A stretch of 64,000 nt of DNA, from contig NZ_AUKE01000006.1 of assembly GCF_000424585.1 (NCBI RefSeq), forward strand, positions 1 through 64,000, written 5' to 3'. The position numbers and the translations under genes are program-made. Positions 15,840 to 24,432 of this stretch are shown piece by piece. This stretch comes from Butyrivibrio sp. MC2013 (GTDB taxonomy: Bacteria; Bacillota; Clostridia; Lachnospirales; Lachnospiraceae). The notes beneath the pieces were generated by a model that was not told the DNA's origin, did no database searches, and worked only from the letters and a program-made list of their open reading frames with translations. The first letter of the stretch is position 1. Every line of letters starts with the position of its first letter.

Positions 15840-18245
15840 TCAGTCAAACTTCAGGATAGTAGCAAGGATCCTCTTTACATTGGCCTTAAGCTGCTCATGA
15901 TCCAGAGCACCCAGCTTGTCAGCCTCAAGGAGACGCTCGTCAAAGCCGTTGCCCATCTTCAGGTCATTGCCTGCATTGACTTCCTTGTAGTGCTCGCCTC
16001 TGGTCCACCAGTCTGTTGTTACCATGCCCTTGTAGCCCCACTCTCCTTTGAGGATACCTGTAAGAAGGTCGCGGCTCTCAGATGCACGCTGGCCGTTTAC
16101 TGCATTGTACGCACTCATGATGGTATAAGGATCGGACTTTTTGACTACGATCTCAAATGCCTTCAGATAGATCTCTCTAAGCGCTCTCTCAGATACTCTG
16201 GAGTCGGAGTGCTTTCTGTTGGTCTCCTTGTTATTGCAGCAGAAATGCTTAACAGAAGCACCTACATGATTCTCCTGGATACCATTTACAAGTGCTGCAC
16301 CCATCTTACCAGCTACAATAGGATCCTCTGAGTAGTACTCAAAGTTCCTTCCGCAAAGAGGACTTCTGTGGATATTGATGGCAGGTGTGAGCCATACTGC
16401 CAGGTTGTTCTCCTTGAGCTCTTCACCGCCCGCTCTGCCTACTGCATGGAGGATATCTGTATTCCAGCTGCTGGCCATCAGTGTTGCGCAGGGGAATGCC
16501 GTTGTCAGGATACCTGTCTCTGGAGCGATACGCACACCTGCAGGTCCGTCTGCTGTCATAGCAGCAGGTACGCCATATTCAGGAAGATTACCAAAGCCAA
16601 AGGTATTGGCTACGCCTGTATTGGGCTGTCCGCCGGAGAGATGGATCAGCTCTTCCAGTGACAGCTGGTCTACAAACTCATCCAGGCTGATCTTGCCCTC
16701 TGCTACTTCCATCAGGATGTGGGCACCCTTCTTAAAAGGAGTAGTCAGGCAGAATCTGTCTCTCATCTTTACAACAGGTGTGAGAGCTTCCTCTGTGCCG
16801 GGCTCCATCTTCTTGATGACGCTCTCATTGATATCTCTGTGCTCGCCCTGAGGAAGTGCTTCATAAGAACCGTCAGCGAGCATCCTTTCCTTCAGCTCTA
16901 CAGGAGCCAGCTGGTGGCTGAGCTTAGATGTAATGATATCTTCACTATTCTCAAAGCTGTATACGCTATCACCCAGGTGCAGGCTGTCCTTTGCCAGGTA
17001 GAAATCATATCTGCCCTTCTCAAGTACATAGGATGCATCTGCGATCTTGCCCAGGTCATCATAGGATGACATCAGATATCTGGATACAGACAGTGTGAGC
17101 ACCTGGCTCTCACCGGGCTGGAGCTCCTTTGTCTTTGCAAAGTCGCCAAGCTCTGCAGCAGGCTTACCAAGTACCCCAGCAGGAGCACTGTAATAGAGCT
17201 GTACTACTTCCTTACCTGCTCTGTCACCTGTATTGGTCACCTTTACATTAAAGATAAAGCTCTCATCTGCATCAGAAGCTGACAGGAGACTGGTCTCAAA
17301 GCTTGTATAGGAGAGACCATAACCAAAGGGATAGATCACCTTATCCTTTGCTCCGGGGATTGTGAGGAAATATCTGTAGCCTACATATATATCTTCTGTA
17401 TAGTTTACATAGTCAAAGGATTCATGGAAGCCTTCTGTGGAAGGATAATCCTCAAGCCTGCCTGCATATGTATCAACCAGGCGTCCTGAAGGATTGATCA
17501 TGCCAAGGAGTATCTCAGCCGCGGCATCGCCGCCTTCCATACCGCCCTGTCCCATGTAGAGAGCTGCATTTATGCCATCATCATAGAGCCATCTAAGGTC
17601 GATGACGCCGCCGATATTAAGTACAGCTATGACCCTCTCAAAGCGCTCCTTGACGCTCTCGATCATAGTGATCTCTTCTTTGGTCAGATAGAAATCACCA
17701 TCAGGGAATATCTGACCTGCGATCTTGGGCATGCTGGTCTCACTCTCCCAGGGATTGAACTCATTGTTGCACTCGATACTACTTCTGTCCCAGCCCTCGC
17801 CTGAGAATCTGTTTATCACAATAAGCGCTGTATCTGCAAAAGCTGCTGCGCCGTCGATGAGCTCCTTTGTCAGCGCAGGCTCTGCTGTCATACCGGGGCA
17901 GCGTCCATTCTCGTACTGAGCCTTGAGCTCATCCTCATAAAATCTGATAAGAGGCTTGTAGAGTGCTACTCCTCTGGATGTCAGGCCGTCAACAAGTGAA
18001 TGCACATATTTGCAATATACATCACCAGAGCCGCCGCCGCCCTTTACATAATCAACTGCTGCCTTGCCAAATACTGCAAGGGGCTTCTCCTGACTAAGAG
18101 GCAGTATGCCGTCATTCTTTAGAAGGACCATTCCTTCCTCAGCAGCCTTGCGTGACAGAGCTATATGCTCGCTGCATCCTGTAACCCTCTTATCTCCATC
18201 AAGGGGCAGTGAAGGCTGAAATAATAGTCTGGACCATTTTTTCAT
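15840..18245 (-). CDS. GH3 beta-glucosidase with swapped domain order
   Basis: An 801-residue glycoside hydrolase of family 3 that releases glucose or related sugars from beta-linked oligosaccharides. The usual C-terminal alpha/beta domain comes first (about 30-270, containing AEEGMVLLKNDGILPLS), then a fibronectin-like segment (about 300-390), and the barrel domain comes last (about 510-800). The nucleophile is probably Asp745 in MVTTDWW, and KHFCCNNKE/RVSERALREIY are the substrate-pocket blocks. No signal peptide is visible, so it should act in the cytoplasm on imported sugars. Swapped GH3 order is known from rumen Butyrivibrio enzymes. It follows the two-component and ABC genes, which supports oligosaccharide use. 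Confidence 0.92.
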   Translation of the reverse strand: MKKWSRLLFQPSLPLDGDKRVTGCSEHIALSRKAAEEGMVLLKNDGILPLSQEKPLAVFGKAAVDYVKGGGGSGDVYCKYVHSLVDGLTSRGVALYKPLIRFYEDELKAQYENGRCPGMTAEPALTKELIDGAAAFADTALIVINRFSGEGWDRSSIECNNEFNPWESETSMPKIAGQIFPDGDFYLTKEEITMIESVKERFERVIAVLNIGGVIDLRWLYDDGINAALYMGQGGMEGGDAAAEILLGMINPSGRLVDTYAGRLEDYPSTEGFHESFDYVNYTEDIYVGYRYFLTIPGAKDKVIYPFGYGLSYTSFETSLLSASDADESFIFNVKVTNTGDRAGKEVVQLYYSAPAGVLGKPAAELGDFAKTKELQPGESQVLTLSVSRYLMSSYDDLGKIADASYVLEKGRYDFYLAKDSLHLGDSVYSFENSEDIITSKLSHQLAPVELKERMLADGSYEALPQGEHRDINESVIKKMEPGTEEALTPVVKMRDRFCLTTPFKKGAHILMEVAEGKISLDEFVDQLSLEELIHLSGGQPNTGVANTFGFGNLPEYGVPAAMTADGPAGVRIAPETGILTTAFPCATLMASSWNTDILHAVGRAGGEELKENNLAVWLTPAINIHRSPLCGRNFEYYSEDPIVAGKMGAALVNGIQENHVGASVKHFCCNNKETNRKHSDSRVSERALREIYLKAFEIVVKKSDPYTIMSAYNAVNGQRASESRDLLTGILKGEWGYKGMVTTDWWTRGEHYKEVNAGNDLKMGNGFDERLLEADKLGALDHEQLKANVKRILATILKFD

Positions 18246-18320
18246 CTCTTTCTCCTCTATATTCTTAAATTATTGTTTCGGGCAAAATACCTTAAATATA
18301 CTATAGCTCAGTAAAAGCTT

Positions 18321-18338
18321 AAAATGGGTGTCCATTTT
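18321..18338 (-). promoter_or_regulatory. Palindrome AAAATGG-N4-CCATTTT ahead of the beta-glucosidase
   Basis: AAAATGG (18321-18327) and CCATTTT (18332-18338) flank GTGT, 76-93 bp upstream of the GH3 start. It fits an operator for a sugar regulator; a weak terminator of the preceding regulator gene is the alternative. Confidence 0.35.
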
Positions 18339-18367
18339 TTATTTTCGGGTATGATTTGTTACTAATT

Positions 18368-18410
18368 AACTGTTCACCCGCAATCATTTATCAATAGCGA
18401 ATGAACAGTT
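18368..18410. repeat. CTGTTCA...TGAACAG inverted-repeat element, copy A
   Basis: AACTGTTCA (18368-18376) and TGAACAGTT (18402-18410) enclose 25 bases starting CCCGC. A closely similar element occurs at 52692-52729 (CTGTTCACCCGC shared). It sits just past the stop of the regulator gene but has no T-run. Confidence 0.5.
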
Positions 18411-18422
18411 ATTTGTAAGTGC

Positions 18423-19172
18423 TTACGCTTTGGCCGTGAGCTTTTCTATGAAGCCGTCCTGGCTTTTATACTTGGAGGGAGATATTCCCTTTATTTTCTT
18501 AAAGACCTTGGAAAAATACTTTTCATCCTGAAAGCCTACCTTGTAAGCGATCTCATAGGTTTTCAGATAGCCCTGATCCAGATACCTGCAGGCTCTGTCT
18601 ACCCGGATCTCATTAAGAAGATCCACAAAGACCTTGCCCTTGCTGCGGGATATCAGTGTAGACAGATAGCCTGCGCTGATACCTACCTTTTCGGCTACGT
18701 CCACCAGCCTGAGGTTCTTGTAGTAGTTCTCCTCCATATAGTCCAGAGCTCTCTCTACTACTCCCCTTTTGGCAGCTAGCTCTTCGTCCCTTGTCTCCAC
18801 GGGAGCGATGGCATCTGCAGCATAGAGAAGCTTCTCCAAAAGGTCAGACGACCTGACGGGTTTTAACAGATAATCCTTGGCCCCGCATCTGATAGCCTTC
18901 TGGCAGTATTCAAACTGTCCATATCCGCTCAGGACTATGGTATAAGGCAATACTCCTGTCTTGGAGGCCTCTTCCATGACCTCTGTACCTGTTACCAGAG
19001 GCATCTGGATATCCAGGCACAGGATATCCGGCCTGTCCCTGTAGAGTATCTCCAATAACTCTTCACCGTTTCTGGCAGGTATTATCTTTGCAAACCTGTC
19101 AGTGTGAAGCTGTACATATTTGATTATTCCGTTTCTGATGGAATCCTCATCATCTGCAATAACAAGTTTCAT
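18423..19172 (-). CDS. AraC-type response regulator of sugar two-component system
   Basis: A 249-residue regulator: an N-terminal receiver domain with acidic D7/D8, phospho-acceptor Asp54 in DILCLDIQMP and the conserved lysine in DYLLKPVRS, then a C-terminal double AraC/XylS helix-turn-helix (about 145-240; VGISAGYLSTLISRSKGK, VGFQDEKYFSKVFKKIKGIS). This is the YesN type that pairs with YesM-like kinases and controls sugar ABC transporters. The partner kinase ends 29 bases upstream. Probable targets are the transporter genes upstream and the beta-glucosidase downstream (inference from position). Confidence 0.92.
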   Translation of the reverse strand: MKLVIADDEDSIRNGIIKYVQLHTDRFAKIIPARNGEELLEILYRDRPDILCLDIQMPLVTGTEVMEEASKTGVLPYTIVLSGYGQFEYCQKAIRCGAKDYLLKPVRSSDLLEKLLYAADAIAPVETRDEELAAKRGVVERALDYMEENYYKNLRLVDVAEKVGISAGYLSTLISRSKGKVFVDLLNEIRVDRACRYLDQGYLKTYEIAYKVGFQDEKYFSKVFKKIKGISPSKYKSQDGFIEKLTAKA

Positions 19173-19201
19173 AAAAGCCCCCCTGCTTTTTCGCTGCCTC
19201 T

Positions 19202-21001
19202 TTAGGACTGCGGCTTGCTCCCCTCTGAGAAATATATTTTACCAAGCTCCAATATCACCTCAGTGCCTTCCCCTACACCACTGGTTATCTTAAGCTTATA
19301 ATCCCCATGATATAACAGATCCAGTCTTTCCCTCACATTCCATATGGCATAACCTGAGATCCTACCTTCCTTTTTGGCACTTCCGGCGCCATGCAGAAGT
19401 TCATCTATCTTTTCCTTTGTCATGCCCACACCGCTGTCGGATATCACAAAGACCAATCTCTTATCATCCCTTCTGCCTCTGATCAGCAGAGAAAAGTCTT
19501 CATCACCCTTCTCAAAGCCATGAAGTACTGCATTCTCTACAAAAGGCTGAAGTATGAGCTTAGGGATCCGTTCTTCAATTATATCATCCTCTACATCTAT
19601 CTTATATGACAATCTGTTGCCAAATCTTTCATGCTGTATATGAAGGTAGTTGGATATCAGTGAGATCTCGTCCGAAATACGGATCATGCCCTCTCCCCTG
19701 CTCAGAACCAGTCTGAAGAGATTGGACAGGGCCAGTATATCCTCTCCTATCTCATCATTTCCCGCCTCCACACATTTCCAGTAAAAGGTATCCAGGGCGT
19801 TGTACAAAAAGTGGGGATTGATCTGGGCTTGCAGTGCATCCAGCTCGCTTTCTTTTTCTTTTAGCCTGATCACATAATTGCTGTCTATAAGGTCTTTGAT
19901 AGCTCTTACCATTGTATTAAAGCCGTCGCTGACCATTCCGATCTCGTCCCCGGATTCCACCTCCAGCTTCCTGTCAAAATTGCCTTCCTGAAATTCCACC
20001 ATAGCCTGGCTCAGTTTCTTAAGTGGCCTGGTGATGATATAGGAAATAATATAGGCTATGGGCATCAAACTAAGGAGTATACCTATGAGCAGAGACATAT
20101 TGGTAAAGAGCACTGACCTTAGTATCTCATTTCTCATAGAAGCGGATACAAAACGGTAAGCAACAAGCCCCGTTTTGTCACTTACCGACTTATAGATATA
20201 ATAGCCTGCGCTTTCGCAGATATTATTATCCACAAGGCCTCCGCCCGCTTCCGAGATCCTTGTATGGACCTCTTTTTCATCAAATATACCATTTGCGGAG
20301 AGCAGGTCTCCGTCAGCAGTAAAAATATATACTGCCTCATCGTCTTTTCTAAGGAGTCTTGCGCAGGCTCCGTCAAAATCCATCACCGACATACCTATGG
20401 TCAGGTAGCCCAGTTTGTACCTTCGGCTGATATCATATATTTCCCTGCTGGCTACTATCTTGTTGCTGCGGTTATTGACATAGATATTGTCATCTGACTT
20501 TTCAGCCCTTCTCAGGATATATTTGCCTATCCTGCTGCAGGCTGTTGCATATATCTCGCTCTCTCTTATCTCGTCAATGCTCTCTATGTATGCGGAATTA
20601 TCCATGCATCTGAGAAAGGGGAGCGTACCGTTTTCCGGATATATGGCTATGGTCTTGATCTGTCCGCTCAGGGCCATCATATCCTGGATGATCTTCATAG
20701 GGGCATCTTTATACCAGATCGTGGGATCATTTAAGGCTTCGCCTGACCTGAGAATAGTCAATATCTCTTCATTGATACATACATAAGTCCCCAGGCTGAT
20801 CATCTGCTCCAGCTGTGCGTCAAGATTGCCCACCAGGCTGTCCATCTCATTTACGTACCGGCTGTTCTCCTGAGTCAGATTCTCCCTGTAGTTCTTCCTG
20901 ACCAGAAAAAAGCTGATCACGAGAAGCACAGGCGTCACAAATAAATAAATATATAAGATCAGCTTAGCTCCTATGTTTAGGCTCCGCAGTTTGTCCCTCA
21001 T
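19202..21001 (-). CDS. YesM/LytS-like sensor histidine kinase
   Basis: A 599-residue membrane kinase. TM1 is about 15-35, an extracellular sensing region of about 260 residues follows, TM2 is about 300-322, then HAMP (about 325-375). The His_kinase (PF06580) motif is LQAQINPHFLYNALDTFYW, whose histidine is the phosphorylation site; the ATPase domain has PKLILQPFVENAVLHG and SDSGVGM. It sits between the permease genes and its response regulator, so it probably senses a sugar or the loaded binding protein outside the cell (inference). Confidence 0.92.
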   Translation of the reverse strand: MRDKLRSLNIGAKLILYIYLFVTPVLLVISFFLVRKNYRENLTQENSRYVNEMDSLVGNLDAQLEQMISLGTYVCINEEILTILRSGEALNDPTIWYKDAPMKIIQDMMALSGQIKTIAIYPENGTLPFLRCMDNSAYIESIDEIRESEIYATACSRIGKYILRRAEKSDDNIYVNNRSNKIVASREIYDISRRYKLGYLTIGMSVMDFDGACARLLRKDDEAVYIFTADGDLLSANGIFDEKEVHTRISEAGGGLVDNNICESAGYYIYKSVSDKTGLVAYRFVSASMRNEILRSVLFTNMSLLIGILLSLMPIAYIISYIITRPLKKLSQAMVEFQEGNFDRKLEVESGDEIGMVSDGFNTMVRAIKDLIDSNYVIRLKEKESELDALQAQINPHFLYNALDTFYWKCVEAGNDEIGEDILALSNLFRLVLSRGEGMIRISDEISLISNYLHIQHERFGNRLSYKIDVEDDIIEERIPKLILQPFVENAVLHGFEKGDEDFSLLIRGRRDDKRLVFVISDSGVGMTKEKIDELLHGAGSAKKEGRISGYAIWNVRERLDLLYHGDYKLKITSGVGEGTEVILELGKIYFSEGSKPQS

Positions 21002-21017
21002 CTGAATAATCCCGTTT

Positions 21018-21923
21018 CTATCCCTTAACGGCCCCCATTGCCACTCCCTTGGTAATATGCTTGTTAAGAATGATATATACCAGTACAGCAGGCGCAGCAG
21101 TCAGCGCCATTACAGCAAACTGTACTGCATAATTGGACGAGTACTCTCCTGTAAATTCCAGAACCGAGAAGGGAAGTGTCTTCCATTTCGGACTGCTAAG
21201 GTAGGTACTGGCCATGATGAATTCGTTCCAGTTATTTAGAAATGTCATAATAGATACCGTCGCTATGGAGGGCTTTAGCATAGGGAATATGATCTGAAAT
21301 ACGATCCTGTATATCCCGCAGCCGTCCATTACCGCAGCCTCCTCCAGCTCCCTGGGTATAGATGATAGAAAGCCTGTCATAAGGAACATTCCCTGAGGCA
21401 GGGAAAATGCCACGTATGGAATAAGGAGCGCCCACAAGGTATCTGTGAGTCCCAGTGTATTGTAGATCTTGTAATTAGGAAGAAGCGTGGCATGAATAGG
21501 TATCATCATCCCAAGGAGCAGGATGGTCATCACAAGTGAGCTTAGCTTCCACTTCATCCTGCTGCATGCAAAGGATGCCATAACTGAGATCACTATTACC
21601 AATATAACAGCAAGGCTGTTAATAAAAAAGCTGTTAAAGAGATAATGTGCAACATTTCCGTCCACAAATGCAGTAAGATAATTATCCCATCTGATCTTTT
21701 GAGGTATTATCAGTATCCCGTTTGTGAACATCTCGGTACTGCTTCCCAGGGAAAAATCCACCAGCCAAACAAGGGGGAATATCTGGACCAGCGCCACCAG
21801 TATGAGCACAGTCCAAAGTACTATCTTTCCTACTCCCATAGTCTTTTGAACGCCGCTGTCTGCCCCGGCTTTATTATCCCCTGATTCTTTCACGGAATAA
21901 GCCATATTGATCGAATTATCCAA
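21018..21923 (-). CDS. Carbohydrate ABC transporter permease (MalG/CUT1 type)
   Basis: A 301-residue membrane protein with six spans. The EAA loop that docks the ATPase is EEAAVMDGCGIYRIVFQIIFP, and the protein ends KGVAMGAVKG, the usual MalG tail. It is the second half of the permease heterodimer and lies 3 bases after the MalF-like gene. A cytoplasmic N-terminus of about 30 residues precedes the first span. No ATPase gene is in this locus, so a shared MsmK/UgpC-like ATPase elsewhere must power it, as is usual for CUT1 systems in Firmicutes. Confidence 0.93.
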   Translation of the reverse strand: MDNSINMAYSVKESGDNKAGADSGVQKTMGVGKIVLWTVLILVALVQIFPLVWLVDFSLGSSTEMFTNGILIIPQKIRWDNYLTAFVDGNVAHYLFNSFFINSLAVILVIVISVMASFACSRMKWKLSSLVMTILLLGMMIPIHATLLPNYKIYNTLGLTDTLWALLIPYVAFSLPQGMFLMTGFLSSIPRELEEAAVMDGCGIYRIVFQIIFPMLKPSIATVSIMTFLNNWNEFIMASTYLSSPKWKTLPFSVLEFTGEYSSNYAVQFAVMALTAAPAVLVYIILNKHITKGVAMGAVKG

Positions 21924-21925
21924 CT

Positions 21926-22795
21926 TTAGTCATTCTCCTTAAATATCTTATTCATAAATACAGTTACCAAAACGCATATTATGATAAACAACACACCTAT
22001 GGCATTGCCGTAGCCATATCTAAAGGATTTAAAGGCCTGCTGATAGAGATAGTTTGCAGCAAACTGGGTACTTCCTCCCGGGCCGCCTCCTGTGAGCAGA
22101 TATACAGTTTCCATCTGTTTTAAGGCAGATATCACAGCCATGGTCACATTGATCTGAATAACGGGTTTCATAAGAGGAAGTGTGATATATAGAAATGTCT
22201 GACCCACGCCTGCACCGTCGATGGATGAAGCTTCATAGAGTGTGGGATCGATATTTTTGATTCCGGTGTAATAGATCAGCATTCCCCAGCCAAAGCCGTG
22301 CCATATAAGTACCAAAAGAACCGACCATATGGCTGTGTCCTGAGACAGGAAGTTGACCTTTTCCTGATGTCCAAAGAGATGGAGCAGGCTGTTCAAGAGG
22401 CCAAAATCAGGATTGTATATAAATTTCCAAAGATAAGCAATGACAGCTACAGAGATAACATTGGGGATAAAATACACGCAGCGAAAAAAGCCTTCTCCCC
22501 TTCCTCCAAGCTTATCAAGTACAGCAGCCACTATCATGGCAATAGGATGCTGCAAAGCTATAAAACCAACAGCCAGCAGCAGCGAATTGAGAAGGGAGCG
22601 CCCAAAGGCACTATCTCTAAAGAGCTCCTCATAGTTCTTCATTCCTATAAAAGATGCTTTTCCCATGCCGGAATAATCGGTAAAGCCATAATATACACTC
22701 AGGCATATGGGAAAGAGTATTGCGCAAAGGAAAATCAGTATCCCCGGAAAAACAAGGGTAAAGATCACTTTTTTGTTACTGTACAATTTTTCCAT
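21926..22795 (-). CDS. Carbohydrate ABC transporter permease (MalF/CUT1 type)
   Basis: About 289 residues and six membrane spans, with the EAA loop EASSIDGAGVGQTFLYITLP. I choose the ATG at 22795 (MEKLYSNKKV) because AAGGA lies about 6 bases upstream; a longer frame reaching 22876 would read through the hairpin after the binding-protein gene and lacks a ribosome site. Substrate is unknown, but the linked beta-glucosidase suggests a beta-linked oligosaccharide. Confidence 0.92.
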   Translation of the reverse strand: MEKLYSNKKVIFTLVFPGILIFLCAILFPICLSVYYGFTDYSGMGKASFIGMKNYEELFRDSAFGRSLLNSLLLAVGFIALQHPIAMIVAAVLDKLGGRGEGFFRCVYFIPNVISVAVIAYLWKFIYNPDFGLLNSLLHLFGHQEKVNFLSQDTAIWSVLLVLIWHGFGWGMLIYYTGIKNIDPTLYEASSIDGAGVGQTFLYITLPLMKPVIQINVTMAVISALKQMETVYLLTGGGPGGSTQFAANYLYQQAFKSFRYGYGNAIGVLFIIICVLVTVFMNKIFKEND

Positions 22796-22827
22796 GTCAT
22801 GTCCTTTTTTTATGTCCTTTTTGTAAA

Positions 22828-22855
22828 AAAGGAGGATGCCGATGCATCCTCCTTT
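22828..22855 (-). terminator. Intercistronic terminator-like hairpin after the binding-protein gene
   Basis: On the minus strand AAAGGAGGATGC / GCATCCTCCTTT form a perfect 12-bp stem with a 4-base loop, followed by TTT and more. It sits 12 bases past the binding-protein stop and 33 bases before the permease start, so it probably lets only part of transcription pass. Confidence 0.8.
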
Positions 22856-22866
22856 AATAGCCCGGG

Positions 22867-24180
22867 TTACTTGCAAGCTTCACCTAATCTGGCGAGGAAA
22901 TCGTCAATCGATGTGGAACCGTTGGCAACACCCTGTATCTCACTTTCAATGCAGGTCTTAAAGGTAGCAGGTCCGCAGTCATTGATAGGAGTACCGGATA
23001 CGCTTGTTGCATCATTTACCATGTCCATTACCTGCAGCTGCAGCGCTGACTCATCTCCAGATAGATAATCGGACTGATCCTGAGCAGACATTCCTACTCC
23101 GTTTTCCCAGCCGTATTTGGACAGCTTGGTGGGCTGATACATATAGTTCAGGAACTTTATAGCTTCATCCTTTACAGGAGAGCTTGCGCTCACTGCATAT
23201 CCGCCGCCATTCCATGCTGCTATATCATGGTCGCCGCCTTTTCCGCCATCTACTACAGGAAAGTTAAATGCTCTGATATTGTTTCTGATATCCTCTGCAA
23301 TATCCTCATTCTTTGCCATGGAGCACTCCCAGCTTCCCATTGCAAACATTGCTGCCTGACCATTGGTGAAGAGGTTCATTGCTGTACCATAATCCTGAGA
23401 ATCAAAGCCTGTCTGGAACATTCCCGCATCAGCACACTCTTTTAAGATCTCAACAGACTTTCTGATCTCGGGAGCTGTAAAGTCGCCACTGGAGATTGCC
23501 TTTGCTACAATAGATGCATAATCAGTGCCTGCTACCTTGGCCAGTATATCTGTAAGGAAGGTGCACATAGGCCATCCGTCTCCGCCGTCCATAGCTACAG
23601 GTGTAATGCCTGCTGCCTGGATATCTGAGCACAGAGCTATGAAGTCATCATAGCTTGCAGGAACACTCCATCCGTTGTCATCAAAAAGCTTCTGGTTATA
23701 GTAGATAACCTGTACGTCTGTATTTCTGGGAAGGCCATAGAGCTTGCCATCCTTTTTGAAGCCTTCAAGAGATCCGGAGATAAATCCGTAATCGGCATAA
23801 TCCGCCTCGTTAAGCTCTGCCAGTACGCCGGCATCAAGTACCTCATCCAGGAATGAGGGCTGCCCCCAAATACTTACTACATCAGGCATGCCATCCATAG
23901 CATAAGCCTTAAACTTGGTCTTGTAAGCTTCTTCGTCAAGAGCCTCGACCTCAATCTTTACCCCTTCATTTTCTGCCATATATTCGTCAATGATAGTCTG
24001 CTCCACCAGTCCCTGTCCGTTCTTTCTGTCAGGCAGATTGGAAAAGACCTTGATAGTAACCTCTTTATTTGCTCCCTTCACCTGAGCTGTATTGTCGGAT
24101 GAAGCTGCAGAGCCGCAGCCGGAAGCCAGCATAGCTGCAGCAGATACCACTGCAAACAGCCTGGTAAGTTTTCTGTTCAC
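22867..24180 (-). CDS. Sugar ABC transporter substrate-binding lipoprotein
   Basis: A 437-residue extracellular solute-binding protein (SBP_bac_1 type). A lipoprotein signal peptide ends in LASGC with Cys22 as the lipid-anchored residue, so it sits on the outer face of the membrane. The body shows the family pattern (EVTIKVFSNLPDRKNGQG, LYGLPRNTDVQVIYYNQKLF, GQAAMFAMGSWE). The start is a GTG at 24180 with AGGAGGGAG 5-8 bases upstream. It is the first gene of the sugar operon. Confidence 0.93.
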   Translation of the reverse strand: MNRKLTRLFAVVSAAAMLASGCGSAASSDNTAQVKGANKEVTIKVFSNLPDRKNGQGLVEQTIIDEYMAENEGVKIEVEALDEEAYKTKFKAYAMDGMPDVVSIWGQPSFLDEVLDAGVLAELNEADYADYGFISGSLEGFKKDGKLYGLPRNTDVQVIYYNQKLFDDNGWSVPASYDDFIALCSDIQAAGITPVAMDGGDGWPMCTFLTDILAKVAGTDYASIVAKAISSGDFTAPEIRKSVEILKECADAGMFQTGFDSQDYGTAMNLFTNGQAAMFAMGSWECSMAKNEDIAEDIRNNIRAFNFPVVDGGKGGDHDIAAWNGGGYAVSASSPVKDEAIKFLNYMYQPTKLSKYGWENGVGMSAQDQSDYLSGDESALQLQVMDMVNDATSVSGTPINDCGPATFKTCIESEIQGVANGSTSIDDFLARLGEACK

Positions 24181-24368
24181 TTTTTCTCCCTCCTGTTATT
24201 TACATGCTTTTACTGTGTTTGCTATTACTCGTATCGATATCAGGTACCCTTCTCTATTTAGCATACTATCATTATGCCTATTGGATAAAAATACACCTAA
24301 TTTTGAAAAAGGTGCAAAATATTTGAAAAGAATTTCCTCTTAGTTTTATTTATTCCGGTGATTTTCAT

Positions 24369-24403
24369 AAAAAAAGAAGACACATCATGATGTGCCTTCT
24401 TTC
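24369..24403 (-). terminator. Terminator of the CoA-disulfide-reductase-like gene
   Basis: AAAGAAG-A-CACATCATGATGTG-C-CTTCTTT folds as one long hairpin with a single mismatch, followed on the minus strand by TTTTTTT. It lies 30 bases beyond the stop at 24433. Confidence 0.8.
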
Positions 24404-24432
24404 TCTTATTAAATATAAAACACTCATGATCC

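Noticed and set aside
18368..18410. Element A as the terminator of the response-regulator gene
   Set aside because: The loop is 25 bases, no T-run follows on the coding strand, and a matching copy lies between divergent genes where no transcript should end.
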